DNA of 64,000 bases from Archilochus colubris (Eukaryota; Chordata; Aves; Apodiformes; Trochilidae): assembly GCA_023079485.1 (NCBI GenBank), contig CM041085.1, positions 26,149,121 to 26,213,120 on the forward strand, read 5' to 3'. Shown here piece after piece: positions 23,001-34,076 of this stretch. A program made the translations under genes and the position numbers. The notes beneath the pieces are model-generated. The model saw nothing but the letters and a program-made list of their open reading frames with translations. It did no database searches and was not told where the DNA came from. Position 1 is the first letter of the stretch. Every line of letters begins with the position of its first letter.

Positions 23001-26000
23001 GTTCCTGGCTTGACCTAAAGTCCCAACTGACTGAACCAGTGCTGATGAAAAGTGACTTAACTGAGAAGCTAATAACTTCACTTGTGTAAACAGTGATGGG
23101 AAACCTCAAAGCAGTATGAAGTCTAAGTATCATGATGGAACTTCTCTCACTTTCCCATTCAGTTTTCCAGGGTGGAAGGAACAATCTGTTTGACATATGG
23201 AAGAGGCTTTGTTTTACCTGTTTTTGTGACAGTCTGAGTATGAAGAGATGATCTTAACAAACTTCTAATTTGGATTGGTGTAGTTCATGTTCCCCAGGTT
23301 GGACACAAAAACTGCTGGTCGCTGACTTGTCTAAAAGCAGCCAATAACACCAAGCACATCACATGTGCAGTATAAATGGCATTTGCTACTTCAGAGTCTT
23401 TCTGGTAAGAATTCATATTCCTGACTGAAAGTCAGAGAGCCTGGGATCCTTCTGCCTTAGAAACTTTGTTAACATCAAGTAAAGATGAAAATACACATCT
23501 TACTTTTAGCTTTGCTATGCAGTAGTACTATTTTTGGGTATTTACAGCTAAGCAGGTAGCTAGGAGCAATCTTCGTTCAAAAATGTTGGCAGCTGTTCTG
23601 AGTTGTTCATAATTTTTTCATCACTTTTGACAAGGAACTTTAAACTTTTATTGATGTCATCAAAGGAAAAAAGTCTACATGAAAATAGTCTTGTTCCTCT
23701 ATATCAGAAAAGTTGAAAAGAGAGAAAGGAGTTCACTCTGGATGTTGGTTTTTTTATTTATTTTTTTTTCCCTGCCCATATTGAAAGGTGGTAGGTAAAA
23801 CATCCATGGGTAGGAACAGTCCAGCTGGGGAGGCTGTAACTGCCTATGTTTAGTGAGTCAGGGCTCCCCACAGCTCCTGTAACAGAGATCCTTTTTTCTC
23901 CCATTCTGGTCTCACTAGTGCATCAGCCAGCTTTCACCCCATATTGCAGCTGCTGACAGAGAGGTTTTCTGATGTGTGGAGCCAGGGGCCAACCACAATT
24001 TGTCCATGTATTTACAGGGATCATTTCACTCCAGTAGAAGCACAGCCAACTATTTCTTGATAGAAACATGATGCATCCATGTAACAACACTATACAATTG
24101 AGGCAAAGTGAAGAATGCTGTAATACTTGCATTGCAGTAGTTGCTCAAGTCCCAGTGAGAGACCAGGACCCCACTGAGTGAGGCGCTCTTGATCTTGCCA
24201 TACTTTTGCTATCCATACAGACCTCCCTAAACTGACAGGTCAGGTGATGATCCTCTGTGGTATAATCATTCATCCTGCAAAAGGCATGTGTGCTCAAAAC
24301 CAGAGACTTCCATGTGAGCGTAAATACTTCATGTGATAGTGTTCATCATCCCATGGCTATGCGCATCCAGAATGCTTATCTGGGATGTGATCGTACATGA
24401 AAAATGGAGAATTCTCTTGTGTCATCCAGTGCTACTGGTGAAATTTTTTGTTTTGTTTTGTTTGGGGTTTTTTTTGAAAGGCCTGACATTAATCTTGGCC
24501 TCAAAGTCCCAATAAGTATTATTTCGCAGCAGCAGCAGGGTGAGCCTGAAAAGAGAAATTAGAGTCAAGAGGATATTTTCCCAGAAGAGTACAGCAGTTA
24601 TAATGGAGGTCAAACTTTTGGCTTCAACTATTGGACTATTGCACTTCAAACTTGAAATGCACGTCAATGAAAGCAGCAAGTTCAAAGTTTAGCATGAAAT
24701 AATGCCAAGGACAGAGGGGAAAAAAACATATTGTAGTAATTCTACTAAAACTTTGCCATCACTCTTTACACTGAACATAGCTTTTCAAGCAATATAACAA
24801 GCAATCCCCAGATGATGAATCACCAGTGGAGGAAAGCACTGTACAATATGGCCTATCTCCAGCCTTGTTTGGGGAATTTAAGACTGGGTGGTAAAATCAG
24901 TTATAATTATTTACTCTGTTGTTTTAGACAATATTAATATCACACAGAATTTACTCTTAATACTTGCATTATTATACAATTCAAGTATCCTGTAAGTTCC
25001 CTTAAAACAAGGCTTATGCCTTTAACTTATGCAGCCATTATTGCTTATTAACTGAGGGCTGGATAGATGCAGGACACTTCAAGTGCTTTACCCAGGAAAC
25101 AGAATGCTTTGAAGAAACATTGTTAAATTTGTCTCTGATTAATAGCATGTAGGAATCATTACTACAGGAAGGGTTTTATAGGCCTGTTGCTCACCCTGGC
25201 ATTCATGGGAGCTTTCTGTGCATAGCAGCTCTCAGCTGCTCTCCACACTCTCAGCTGTTACTACCTTTCTGCATACTGAGCATGGCTCTGACTGGCTGGA
25301 GGGCAGGTCTGTTGATGTTAGTAGAGTTCAAGTATTGATGTCCATCCTCTGGGACCTGACCTAATGACATATGTTTTGGAATGACTTTGTATAAATATAT
25401 CTTACTTGTATAGGTATCAATGGATGTATTCATAAAGCTTATTCAGGAATGCGAGCTGTTTTCCAGTAGCTGGTTATCACAGAAGGAACATGGAGCTGGA
25501 GGGACTTCCAGAGGCTGCTCCATTGGTCCTGCATTAGAAGAGGGTGTAGACCATAGCCATGATATTCCAGATGGGTATTTATGTAACCTTTTTGTAAAGG
25601 CTTCCAGTCACCATTAAAGCTTCCCCATGCAACCTATTCTTGTTCTGTTACCCTTGATGTCTAAAGGTTTTCATGACATCTAGCATAAGCCTTCCTTGCT
25701 GCAGCTCAGAGCTAGTCATGGTTTATCCATTATGAACATGGAAAATGGATCATTCCCATGCTTTTGTAGCAGCTGTTTACATATTTGAAGGCTGTTTTTA
25801 TGTAACACCTTCGGCAGCCTCTTTTAGCTGAGCAACTCATTAGTCTGTGTTTTATAGCTCCTCAGTAATCTCATTCTGCTGCAGCTTCTGTTTTAATTAG
25901 AGACCACTGATAACTGCTGAGGGTAGTTCTCCAGTCTGGTGGCCTACCTACTGTCTTTTTTTGTGTAGACCATGGCTCCCTCATTTCCTAATGGGTGTGT

Positions 26001-29000
26001 CAATGTCCAAATTTACCAAAGGCAAGATAAATGTCATCTCTGGTTTCTCCTCTGTTTGCAAAGCTTGTTGGCCAGTCCTGAAGGCACTTCAGATTGTTTG
26101 GACACCAATTGCTTGTGACAAGTCCATGCGAGCTGTTACTCAACTCCTTGTTTTACTCCAGGTGCTAACAAATAGCTTGTTTGAATATTTTTCTACTCGT
26201 AGTTTGTTGTTAATTCCTCACTCCTTCTTAGTCTGCCCAGTCACCCTTTTAATTTTTTTTTTAACAAAAAGCAGAGATTGCTGTATTCCAGCCTTCTGCT
26301 ACTACATCCTTGACACAATATTGTATTTAAAACTATCTTTTCTTATATGTAAGTGTAACTGCTACCAGAATCAATAAGAAAGGATTAAATAGATAAGGAC
26401 TAGCATATTAATTTGATCCCTTGGATTATTGTTATTACTTTGCACATGAGCTCATCTTTTTTACCTTTAATCTCTTTGATCTTTTGCTTGAAGTCTCAGT
26501 GGACCCCTTTCTGTATCCTGGTGTCCTTCCTTCCACCTATGGGGTAGCTGGCAAGGGAGAAGGGGGCATTATGTGTTTCCAACTCTTTAGGCAAGGAGTG
26601 CCATGGTTTAACTGGAGATGTGGTTTATCATAAGTAGTTGCTATTCACAAAATCATTAGATTGGTACTTTGGTAACTTATTTTTAAAATTAAATATATAT
26701 TCATGAGCTGGTCCTTAGCTTCCAAAATTTCAAGCGGTTTTGTCCACTGCAGTGGGTATTGCCCTAATTTATTCCAGCTGAGCTGAGAGCAGTCTGCTTC
26801 TGATGTGCTTCTACTCTACTTCTCTTAGATCCTTTTAAAAATCCTTTTAAAATCCTTTTTGATGCCAAAGTTTTAATTTTTATAAGTGGCAAATGTGGAG
26901 GGTAGGTGTGCTATATTTCCTCTCCCCAAAGCTTGATGGTATTTCCATTTGAGAGAATTCGCCGATTATTACTTCCTTCTAGACAGTAAAGAGTTCACTT
27001 TATACATTGAGAGGTAGAAGATGAGGTTACCAAGGGTCTTTTTGGCAAGTAGTCTGTTTCCCCACCATTCCTGGCATGCCCTTTTTCATTTAGTCTACTT
27101 CTAAATGCCAAGTGTACAAGTTTTTGGAAGTTGCCATTCACGCTACTTTTAGAGGCCATCTGGGTTGTTGGTTTACAATAGACACTTAACTGCCAGCTGC
27201 AGATACATGAAACATGGAAACATGCCAAACCAAATACAAAACTACAGTGAATATCACTGTCTAAAATGTTCCTTATTGAACTAAAGATGCTAATTATTTG
27301 TGTGTGTGTGTGTTTTTCAGTTCTTCACTGAATTCTTTCTGGTCTACTCAATTGTCTTCTCAATTTTTACCATCCTGAGGACAGGAGTGCCTAAAAAAAA
27401 TCATACAGCAGTTCTGTAATTTCTTTTAGTGAGCAAGGTGGACTCTAATCTATTACTTAGGGCAGTGTAACTTTATTATTTTATAAAAAACATTATTTTA
27501 AAATAAATTTCTAATTTAAAAAATATAATTAAATATATATTTATAAATAAATCTTTTTTATTTTAGTAATATTTTAGGGCAGTATTTGATGATGTCATGC
27601 TTCATAGGTCTCTGCCAGGTTGAGTTTTGACCTGTTCCATTTCTTCACATAATATTCTTTGTCGTCTTTTGTCATACTCTGGACCTACTAGATCTTGCTT
27701 AGCTCTGACTTCTCTCTGTTTTGACATTATCCTAGTGGAAAGACATGTCCATCACTGAAGGAATGCTTGGGTTTTTGTGTGTGATCCCAGTTAATTTCTG
27801 TAGTAAGAGATTTGTTTTCACCTTTCCTTGCAGTCTGAGAGCACATTATTTTTTCCACAGTGTTGCAGTGAGAACTCATTTATTTGCCATACACTAGCAA
27901 CCCTTGTCTTGCTATATTCTTGCAGTTAAAGCAGGGTTTTTGCATTATTTTCTCTTATTTTAGTATTTGCTATTGCTTCTTATTATGGTTTTGCACCTTC
28001 TTGGTTTCAGTGATGCTTTTGTGTATTTAAAATAACCTATTGTTGTGTAAATTTGAAAATGGGAAATATGTGTTCTTTGTTACTTGGCATTACAGGGTGG
28101 TTAGCTGGTGTCCAATACTTCTGATTTGAATATGTGAAGCTGTAGTTTTGTAGTATCTGTTTATCAGATATACAAAGCCAGGAAAAATACATCACCTTCT
28201 CATTATAGATGTTATTTGTGTGTGCATTCTGAAGACACCCTCAGTGTGAATTCTGAAGTTCCACCTCTGAAATGTGATAGTTTTCCTTTTGATATTAAGT
28301 CAGGCTTGGGTTGGATAGAGTTATAATAGTCTTGAAGCATACTGTGTTTTCTGTAAATATGTACAATATTTCACTGTCGAGTATTCTTTTGTATCATTGT
28401 TTGGAAGGATTTTGTCTCCAGGGTATGCAACCAGTACTTCAAACAAAACACCAAATTTAACAACTCTCTGGACAGTTCCCTGTTTCGCAACCTATTTTCT
28501 TTCCAGTATGATGTTCCCTCTAAACAGGGTTCTTAAGAAGCTTAAGAATCCTGTATAATTTGTCCCAGTGTCATCTGGCTAAAGCAGTAAAGACTATTTC
28601 TGGAGCCCTGCTTCTGTAGTCACAGGTCAGCTGAATACATACAGAGCCCCACCAGTAGGAAGTATGACTAATAATGCATGTAGAGCAGAAAATTTAAAAC
28701 TTGCTGTGAAGAGTCACCGTAGTTTTCGTGCTTCTTTGAACTAATGTGTTTTCAAGTAATTCTTTAGGTCATTTCAAGAAGCCACTGATGCATTCCTAGT
28801 CTGTTTTGATCTTTAAGAAATGCAGATGTTGACTCTGTAATTGCTCTCCATGTTCATTATAGCAGTCATCATGTTGTATGATGCAACTGGTGGAGCTCTT
28901 TCACTGAATGTGATCTCTGTCTGGAGTCTGAGTTAGTTTTGGATCCTTCTGAATCATAAATGGTCAGAACATCTTTTTCTAATATTAGTTGGCTATCATC

Positions 29001-29438
29001 TTGTTAGTCTGAAAAATACAGTCTTTTATGGGTTTGGTTTCTTCATGTGCATACATGTGAGTGTGTGTCTGTATGCACGCCTCTTTTGCAAATTTTGTCT
29101 CAAACATTTATGCGTGCTCAAAAAAGCAGAAAGCAAGTTCCTTGCAAATACAAAGCCAATTTTTTTTTTTCAGTTACTGCAAAAATTGTAACACAAAATA
29201 TGTGAAATGAAGCAGAGGTAAAGAGATGAAGTTATTTGAGCAAATACTGCCGTTAAAAATAGCAGGCAAAAAGTGACCTGTTGTTAAGCTCGGGTGTAGT
29301 TCCATTGTCTTGGTCATACTGTGAACCTGCTCATGTAGTGTGTCTGTACCCCTGTCACTCAGGTACCTCTGTTGCAGAGCTGTTCTGCACCCTGGTTTTG
29401 TCATCCTGATGTCTCCTTCAGTGTGTGATAAAACTCAT
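20019..29438. other. TGFB2: TGFB2 intron 1: no gene seen
   Basis: Long AT-rich intronic stretch. It includes a pyrimidine-rich tract at about 21718-21757, an A run near 22078-22090, a (TG)n tract at about 27299-27313 and a very AT-rich block at about 27470-27575. No exon, RNA gene or further transposon that I can support. Confidence 0.6.
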
Positions 29439-30055
29439 TGTTACAGCTTAGCAGTTTGGGTAGACCACAAACCTAAGGACTGAATTCCTCTCCATTCCTC
29501 CTTTCCCCCAAGGGGAAAAGGGGAATAAAGACCAGAGACTACAAGTTGGAAACTGAAAGCAATTGAATACAGATTTTACTGACACAAGGGAAAAGCAGTA
29601 ACATAAAGGACAAAGTAACAAAGAATACAAAGACATACAAATATATACATATATATATATAAACACAGACACATACACACAACCTGATGTCAGGTGGTGA
29701 GCTGGTGGTAAAAAACAGCAGCACAGCCAGCAGGAAGTGGGAAGAAAAGAGGGAGGAGCTGCTGGCTTTCCAATCTTTTATGAAGTATGGCAGGGAATGG
29801 GAGAAAATAGATCCCTCCCTTTGTGTTCTGCTTCTCTCAGAGTCCAGAAAGCCCTCCTCTAGTTCCTCCTGTTCAAACAATGACACTCATCAACAATGAG
29901 GAAACAGAAACTCAGTCTTCATGATGTATATCTAAAGCCTAGTCCTCTATAGATGGATTTGAAGCAGGTGGTCACATTGAGAGTGATTGATGTTCATAGT
30001 GTGTCAAGGGAAGACTTTTATCTTGCTCTCTGGAAAATCCAACTGAATTAATCTA
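29439..30055 (-). repeat. 3' LTR of the ERV
   Basis: It begins TGTTACAGC on the + strand, so the LTR ends ...ACA on its own strand, and matches 33486-34076 along its whole length. An AT/CA-rich expansion at about 29636-29682 is longer than in the partner LTR. By eye the inner 370 bp of the two LTRs differ at about 20 positions, near 5-6 percent, which points to an insertion that is not recent. Confidence 0.93.
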
Positions 30056-30059
30056 TACA

Positions 30060-30640
30060 TACATCCACTGTATGTAGAAGGCCTGATTGAGCAGGACCAG
30101 CTCAATTGATAGATCCCCTATTGTTAATTAGCCAGGTGGCTTCTGCCAAATGCATATCCCAGTTTTTAGAATTCCCACCACCCATTGCTTTCAGTGTGCT
30201 TTTCAACAAGCTGTTACAGCATTCAATTTTTCCAGATGCTGGTGCATGATAGGGAATATGGTGATGAGAGGGAATACTCCATGCCTTTTAGCCCAATTGT
30301 CTATGAGATGGTTTTTGCAATGAGTCCCATTGTCTGACTTGATCCTCTCTGGGGTACCATGCCACCAGAACACTTGCTTTTCAAGCCCCAGGACAGTGTT
30401 AGGGGCAGTGCCATGAGGCACAGGAACGTTTCCAACCACCCAGTGCTTGTTTCAACCATTGTGAGCACAGAGTGCGAGTTTGAGGGAGTGTGATGGCATC
30501 AATCTGCCAGGCCTCTCCAGACTTGTATTTACACCAACGTCCCCTCTACCACAAAGGTTTTAACTGTTTAGTTTCTTTGATTGCTGCACATACATCACAG
30601 TCATGAATGACCTGTATAACAATGTCTTAAGTTAAATCCA
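30060..30640 (-). pseudogene. ERV pol relic: integrase domain
   Basis: Minus-strand reading gives the second pair of the zinc-binding HHCC motif (Cys-x-x-Cys near 30600), the first catalytic Asp region (IDAITLP, about 30500) and the SDNGTH motif with the second catalytic Asp (about 30325), followed by a region matching the catalytic Glu stretch after a frameshift. A TAG stop follows the zinc motif and others occur near the end. The frame runs directly into the LTR with no env after it. It is a broken copy and could not make integrase. Confidence 0.85.
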
Positions 30641-30953
30641 CCCCTGGGTCATGGGCCCATTCGTACGTTTCATCTCGCTCCTGGTGACCTGAAGTGTCAT
30701 GGGCCTAGAGAGCTAAAAACAGTTCACTTCTGTGCTCCCAGTCTCAATCTGTTTGAAACACTTTAGCTGCCTGGTCTGTTTGATGATGTTCTGCTGGTGT
30801 TCTTCACTGGCCCTTAGGTACATGGGCATCCATGTGCCATACCCTTACCATTAGTGTCTCTAACTGGGCAGTAATATCTTCTCACAGAGAGGCAGACCAA
30901 ATAGGCTTCCTCCTATTCTGCCAGTTGTCCTGTTTCCATCCCTTCATCTACCC

Positions 30954-31439
30954 CTACAAGGCTGCCATCCATGAGTTGATGTAGAGGTAAAGCGATGGCC
31001 ACTTTTCCTGTTCAGCAATGTCCAGGGCCAGCTGGATGGCTTTTACCTCCCCCTCCCCCTCAACTGCTTGAGTGACTTGTGCAGGACTCCAAGCTGCTGC
31101 TTTCCACCTCTGCTGACTTCCTACAAGACAGCAGGATCCATCGGTGAAGAGAGCAAACTTCTTATCATCTGGAAGTTCATTATATGGAGGGGCTTCTTCA
31201 GCATGGTTCACTGTCTCATCGGGTGGCATTTCAAAATCTTTACCCTCTGGCAGGTTTGTAGTCACCTCCACAATGCCTGGACTATCACATCCCTCTGTTT
31301 GACCTCGCTGTGTTATCAAGGCACTGTTACTCCAGGTGGCATCAGTGGCATGGTGTGTAGATGAGATCCTCCCCTTGAACATCCACTTCAGAACTGGCAG
31401 ATGGGGTACCAGGAGGAGCATTGCCTCAGTACCAATCAC
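30954..31439 (-). pseudogene. ERV pol relic: RNase H domain
   Basis: This is the longest intact frame in the element, 161 codons. It shows the RNase H signature FTDGSC with the first catalytic Asp (around residue 97), then the acidic helix (GEVKAIQLALD), then YLYINSW where the family normally has an Asp-Ser dipeptide. Here the Asp is Asn, so a catalytic residue is lost. The N-terminal 90 residues match the connection region of retroviral pol. The frame stops just after this motif. Non-functional relic. Confidence 0.88.
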
Positions 31440-31750
31440 TTCTGAAGGGCCTGAAACCCTTTAATAAGCTGCCAATATTTCTCTTTCAGTTGGAGTGTAA
31501 TTGGCCTCTGAACCTTTATACTGCTGACTCCAAAACCTTTGGGGTCAACCTTGAGTCTTATCGGGTGCTTTCTGCTAGAGGCTCCCGATGGGACCATTAT
31601 CACCAGCTGCAGTGTAGAGCACATTTTTAATCTCCTGTCCTGTTCAGACAGGTCCCAGGGCCACTGCATTTTATCTGCTCAAAGGCCTGTTACTGTTCAG
31701 GGCCCCATGTAAAACCCTTTTTCTTTCAGGTGATGTCATAAAGGGTTTTT
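31436..31750 (-). pseudogene. ERV pol relic: connection region
   Basis: Minus-strand frames here continue pol between reverse transcriptase thumb and RNase H, but are shifted against each other and include stops. The frame 31669-31436 overlaps the RNase H frame by four bases. Assignment rests mainly on position between the two recognised domains. Confidence 0.6.
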
Positions 31751-32320
31751 ACAATCTGAGTGTACCCAGTAATGTGCATCCTCCAAAATCCCACTGTACC
31801 CAAGCAATTCTGTGTCTCTTTCTTATTAGCAGGTGAAGACACGGTTGCAGTTTTGCTGACCATATCCACAGGGATGTGCCGGCACCCATCTTGCCATGTA
31901 ACTCCAGGAACTGGATCTCTCTGGCAGGTCCCTTGACCTTGTTTCTCTTTATAGCAAAACCAGCTTCTAGTAGTATGCAGATTACTTTCCTGTCTTTTTC
32001 AGAGGCTTCTTCAGCCATGGTTTCCAGGTGTACTGGACACCTCTCCAGGTGAAAGCAAATTGGGGCCTGCACTCTGCTGCTAGAGGGATGGAGAATAATG
32101 TATTAACAATATCAATAGTTGCATACCATTTGGCTGCCTCAGACTCAAGTTCACATTGAAGCTCCAACGTATCTGGAGCAGCAGAACTCATTGACAGTAT
32201 AACTTGATTTAGACCACAGCAGTCCACAGTTAATCTCCATTCTCCATCAGGCTTCCTCACTGGCCATACAGGACTGTTGAAAGGTGAGGGAGTCTTGCTG
32301 ATCACCCCTTGGATCTCCAA
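31749..32320 (-). pseudogene. ERV pol relic: reverse transcriptase with active-site deletion
   Basis: The fingers and palm start are clear on the minus strand: a PFNSPVWPVRKPDGEWRL segment, then KWYATIDIVNTLFSIPL, which carries the first catalytic Asp, then the FAFTW motif. Directly after the VQYTW motif the sequence jumps to a part that belongs beyond the active site (EAGFAIKRNKVKGPA, in the next frame). The segment that should hold the YxDD motif is absent, roughly 50 residues by comparison with the family, and the join is out of frame. The enzyme cannot have been active from this copy. Confidence 0.88.
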
Positions 32321-32700
32321 TTACCTAATAAGATTTTGTATGGGGAGCAGAAAGTCTCTGTTGGTACGGTGCTGCCGATGATGTGCTGTGATAGGTGCAG
32401 TTGGTACCTGCTGTTCTTCTGCCCTCATCAGGCCACCACACAAGGGTCATCTGAAAGGTCAGGCAAGGCAGACAGCTGATCAATGCCCTCAGTTTCCACA
32501 GCTGCTACACCAAAGGCCCACTTATACCCTTTTGGTACCTTGGGTCCTTGATATGTCCTTTTTGGAGAACGTCTGTACCAAGGATGCACAGAGAATCTTG
32601 GCTTTTTACTGCAGACAAAAGGTGTTTCCAAAGACTCTGAGTATGTTTTTTTCTCCCAGTTACCTTATCAATGCCCCCATCTCTGGCTAAAGATCCCAGA
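32321..32700 (-). pseudogene. ERV internal region upstream of reverse transcriptase (protease/pol start remnant)
   Basis: A 67-codon minus-strand frame (32631-32428) and flanking broken frames lie where protease and the start of pol are expected. I do not see a clear protease Asp-Thr/Ser-Gly motif. Assigned by position only. Confidence 0.4.
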
Positions 32701-33060
32701 TGCCTCTCTGCCCTCCAGGTCTGCCATATCCACTCCCTTGTCTCAGCACCGCAGCATCCAAGCAGTCAGTGATTGACCTTCATCGGGAGCATAATCCTTC
32801 CTTAAATTTCACATCTCTTTCAGAGACATGGATTGGACAATTATCTCAGGTTCCGAATCACTCTCCTGTGTTGTTCCTGCGTCAGGCTGACTCTCTCACT
32901 GGTCAGGGTTTTCTGTTGTCTCTGAGACCCCAGGCAGTCCAACTTCTTTAGATGCTTCCTGTGGGTTGTGACAGGGGTGACAAGGGCCTGTTCAGAGCCA
33001 GTGGGGGAGGTGTCCCTGGCAGTGGGAGTGGCGGGAGTGGGGATGGTGGCAGTTTTCCCT
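32700..33060 (-). pseudogene. Possible gag remnant of the ERV
   Basis: The minus strand encodes a Pro/Thr-rich stretch (about 33060-32950) followed, after frame changes, by a segment with several Trp and Asp residues (about 32800-32700) that could be from capsid. It is in the right place for gag but too short and broken for a firm call. Confidence 0.35.
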
Positions 33061-33189
33061 CACAAATATCGAACATTGAACCACGTCCGGAACACTTTTA
33101 GGCACAGGGATAACCAAAACAATTAACACCAACCATCACCAAGGCTTTCAAACTCTGGTGCGTCAAACTTGCCACAGAAAGGAGCAGAA

Positions 33190-33420
33190 TCATTTTGCAG
33201 AGTGAACGCATTTACCGGAGCCCCCAAACTCCCCAATCAAATTCCCAACCAAACTCATTCCCACAGAAACCACTGTTTTAACAGTGTAGAAAAGTAACAC
33301 GGCTGGGAGAGGGTACCATAGCCAACAACATGCATGGATGAGTAAATTAAAAAATACACTATATAGCAAGTCTTTCACCCACGCCATTTTGAAACCCATT
33401 TTTCTTTTTCCAATTTCCAA
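33190..33420 (-). pseudogene. Unassigned hydrophobic frame in the ERV leader
   Basis: A 76-codon frame begins about 40 bases after the primer binding site. Residues about 17-62 are strongly hydrophobic and could form one or two membrane segments, unlike a usual gag N-terminus. I do not recognise it. It may be chance, a displaced fragment, or a gag start whose sequence has drifted. Confidence 0.3.
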
Positions 33421-33460
33421 CTTTCCAATATTTTGAATTAAAGGAAAAACTTACATTTGA

Positions 33461-33478
33461 GCCCCACGTTGGGCGCCA
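33461..33478 (-). promoter_or_regulatory. Retroviral primer binding site, lysine tRNA type
   Basis: The minus strand reads TGGCGCCCAACGTGGGGC, which is the 18-nt primer site complementary to the 3' end of the lysine tRNA (Lys1,2 type) used by several betaretroviruses. It lies 7 bases inside the end of the 5' LTR. It fixes the element's orientation independently of pol. Confidence 0.9.
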
Positions 33479-33485
33479 ATTATTC

Positions 33486-34076
33486 TGTCACAGCTCAGCA
33501 GTTTGGGAAGACCACAAACCTTAGGACAGAATTCCTCTCCATTCCTCTCACCCCACAAAGGAAATAGTGATAAAAGGGGAATAAAGACCAGAGACTCCAA
33601 GTTGGAAACTGAAAACAGTTGGATATAATTTTACTAACACAAGGGAAAAGCAATAACATAAAGGACAAAGTAACGAAGAATATTTATACACACACACAAA
33701 ACCTGATAGCAGGTGGTGAGCTGGTGGTAACAAACAGCAGCACAGCCAGCAGGAAGTGGGAAGAAAAGAGGGAAGAGCTGCTGGCTTTCCAATCTTTTAT
33801 AAAGTATGGCAGGAAATGGGAGAAAATAGATCCCTCCCTTTGTGTTTTGCCCCTCTCAGAGTCCATAAAGCCCCCCTTCTTAGTTCCTCCTGTTCAAACA
33901 GTGACACTCATCAACAAAGAGGAAACAGAAACTCAGTCTTCGTGATGTATATCTAAAGCCTAGTCCTCTATAGATGGATTTGAAGTAGGTGGCCACATTG
34001 AGAGTGATTGATGTTTGTAGTGTGTCAAGGGAAGACGTTTATCTTGCTCTCTGGAAAATCCAACTGAATTAATCTA
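33486..34076 (-). repeat. 5' LTR of the ERV
   Basis: It begins TGTCACAGC on the + strand and ends with the shared AATTAATCTA. It lies directly next to the primer binding site. Relative to the 3' LTR it has a shorter AT/CA tract and small indels. The outer end lacks a clear CA on the + strand, so its terminal bases may have mutated or been lost. Confidence 0.92.

Larger units (their letters stand above)
29439..34076 (-). mobile_element. Decayed, internally deleted ERV (LTR-pol-LTR), antisense to TGFB2
   Basis: Two direct LTRs (29439-30055 and 33486-34076) enclose about 3.4 kb. The coding direction is the minus strand, so the 5' LTR is at the high-coordinate end. Going 5' to 3' on the minus strand: 5' LTR, primer binding site (33478-33461), a gag-like remnant, then pol pieces for reverse transcriptase, RNase H and integrase, then the 3' LTR. 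No env is visible, and gag is mostly missing, so the element is about half the length of a complete retrovirus. Frameshifts, stops and a deletion across the reverse transcriptase active site make it non-functional. The pol pieces look like the ERVL-like or gammaretrovirus-like group common in birds, while the primer site is of lysine tRNA type, so class is uncertain. I could not find a target site duplication. Confidence 0.93.

Noticed and set aside
25961..26377. 138-codon + frame with hydrophobic, cysteine-rich end
   Set aside because: Looks like chance in T-rich intron; no motif, no splice signals in phase.
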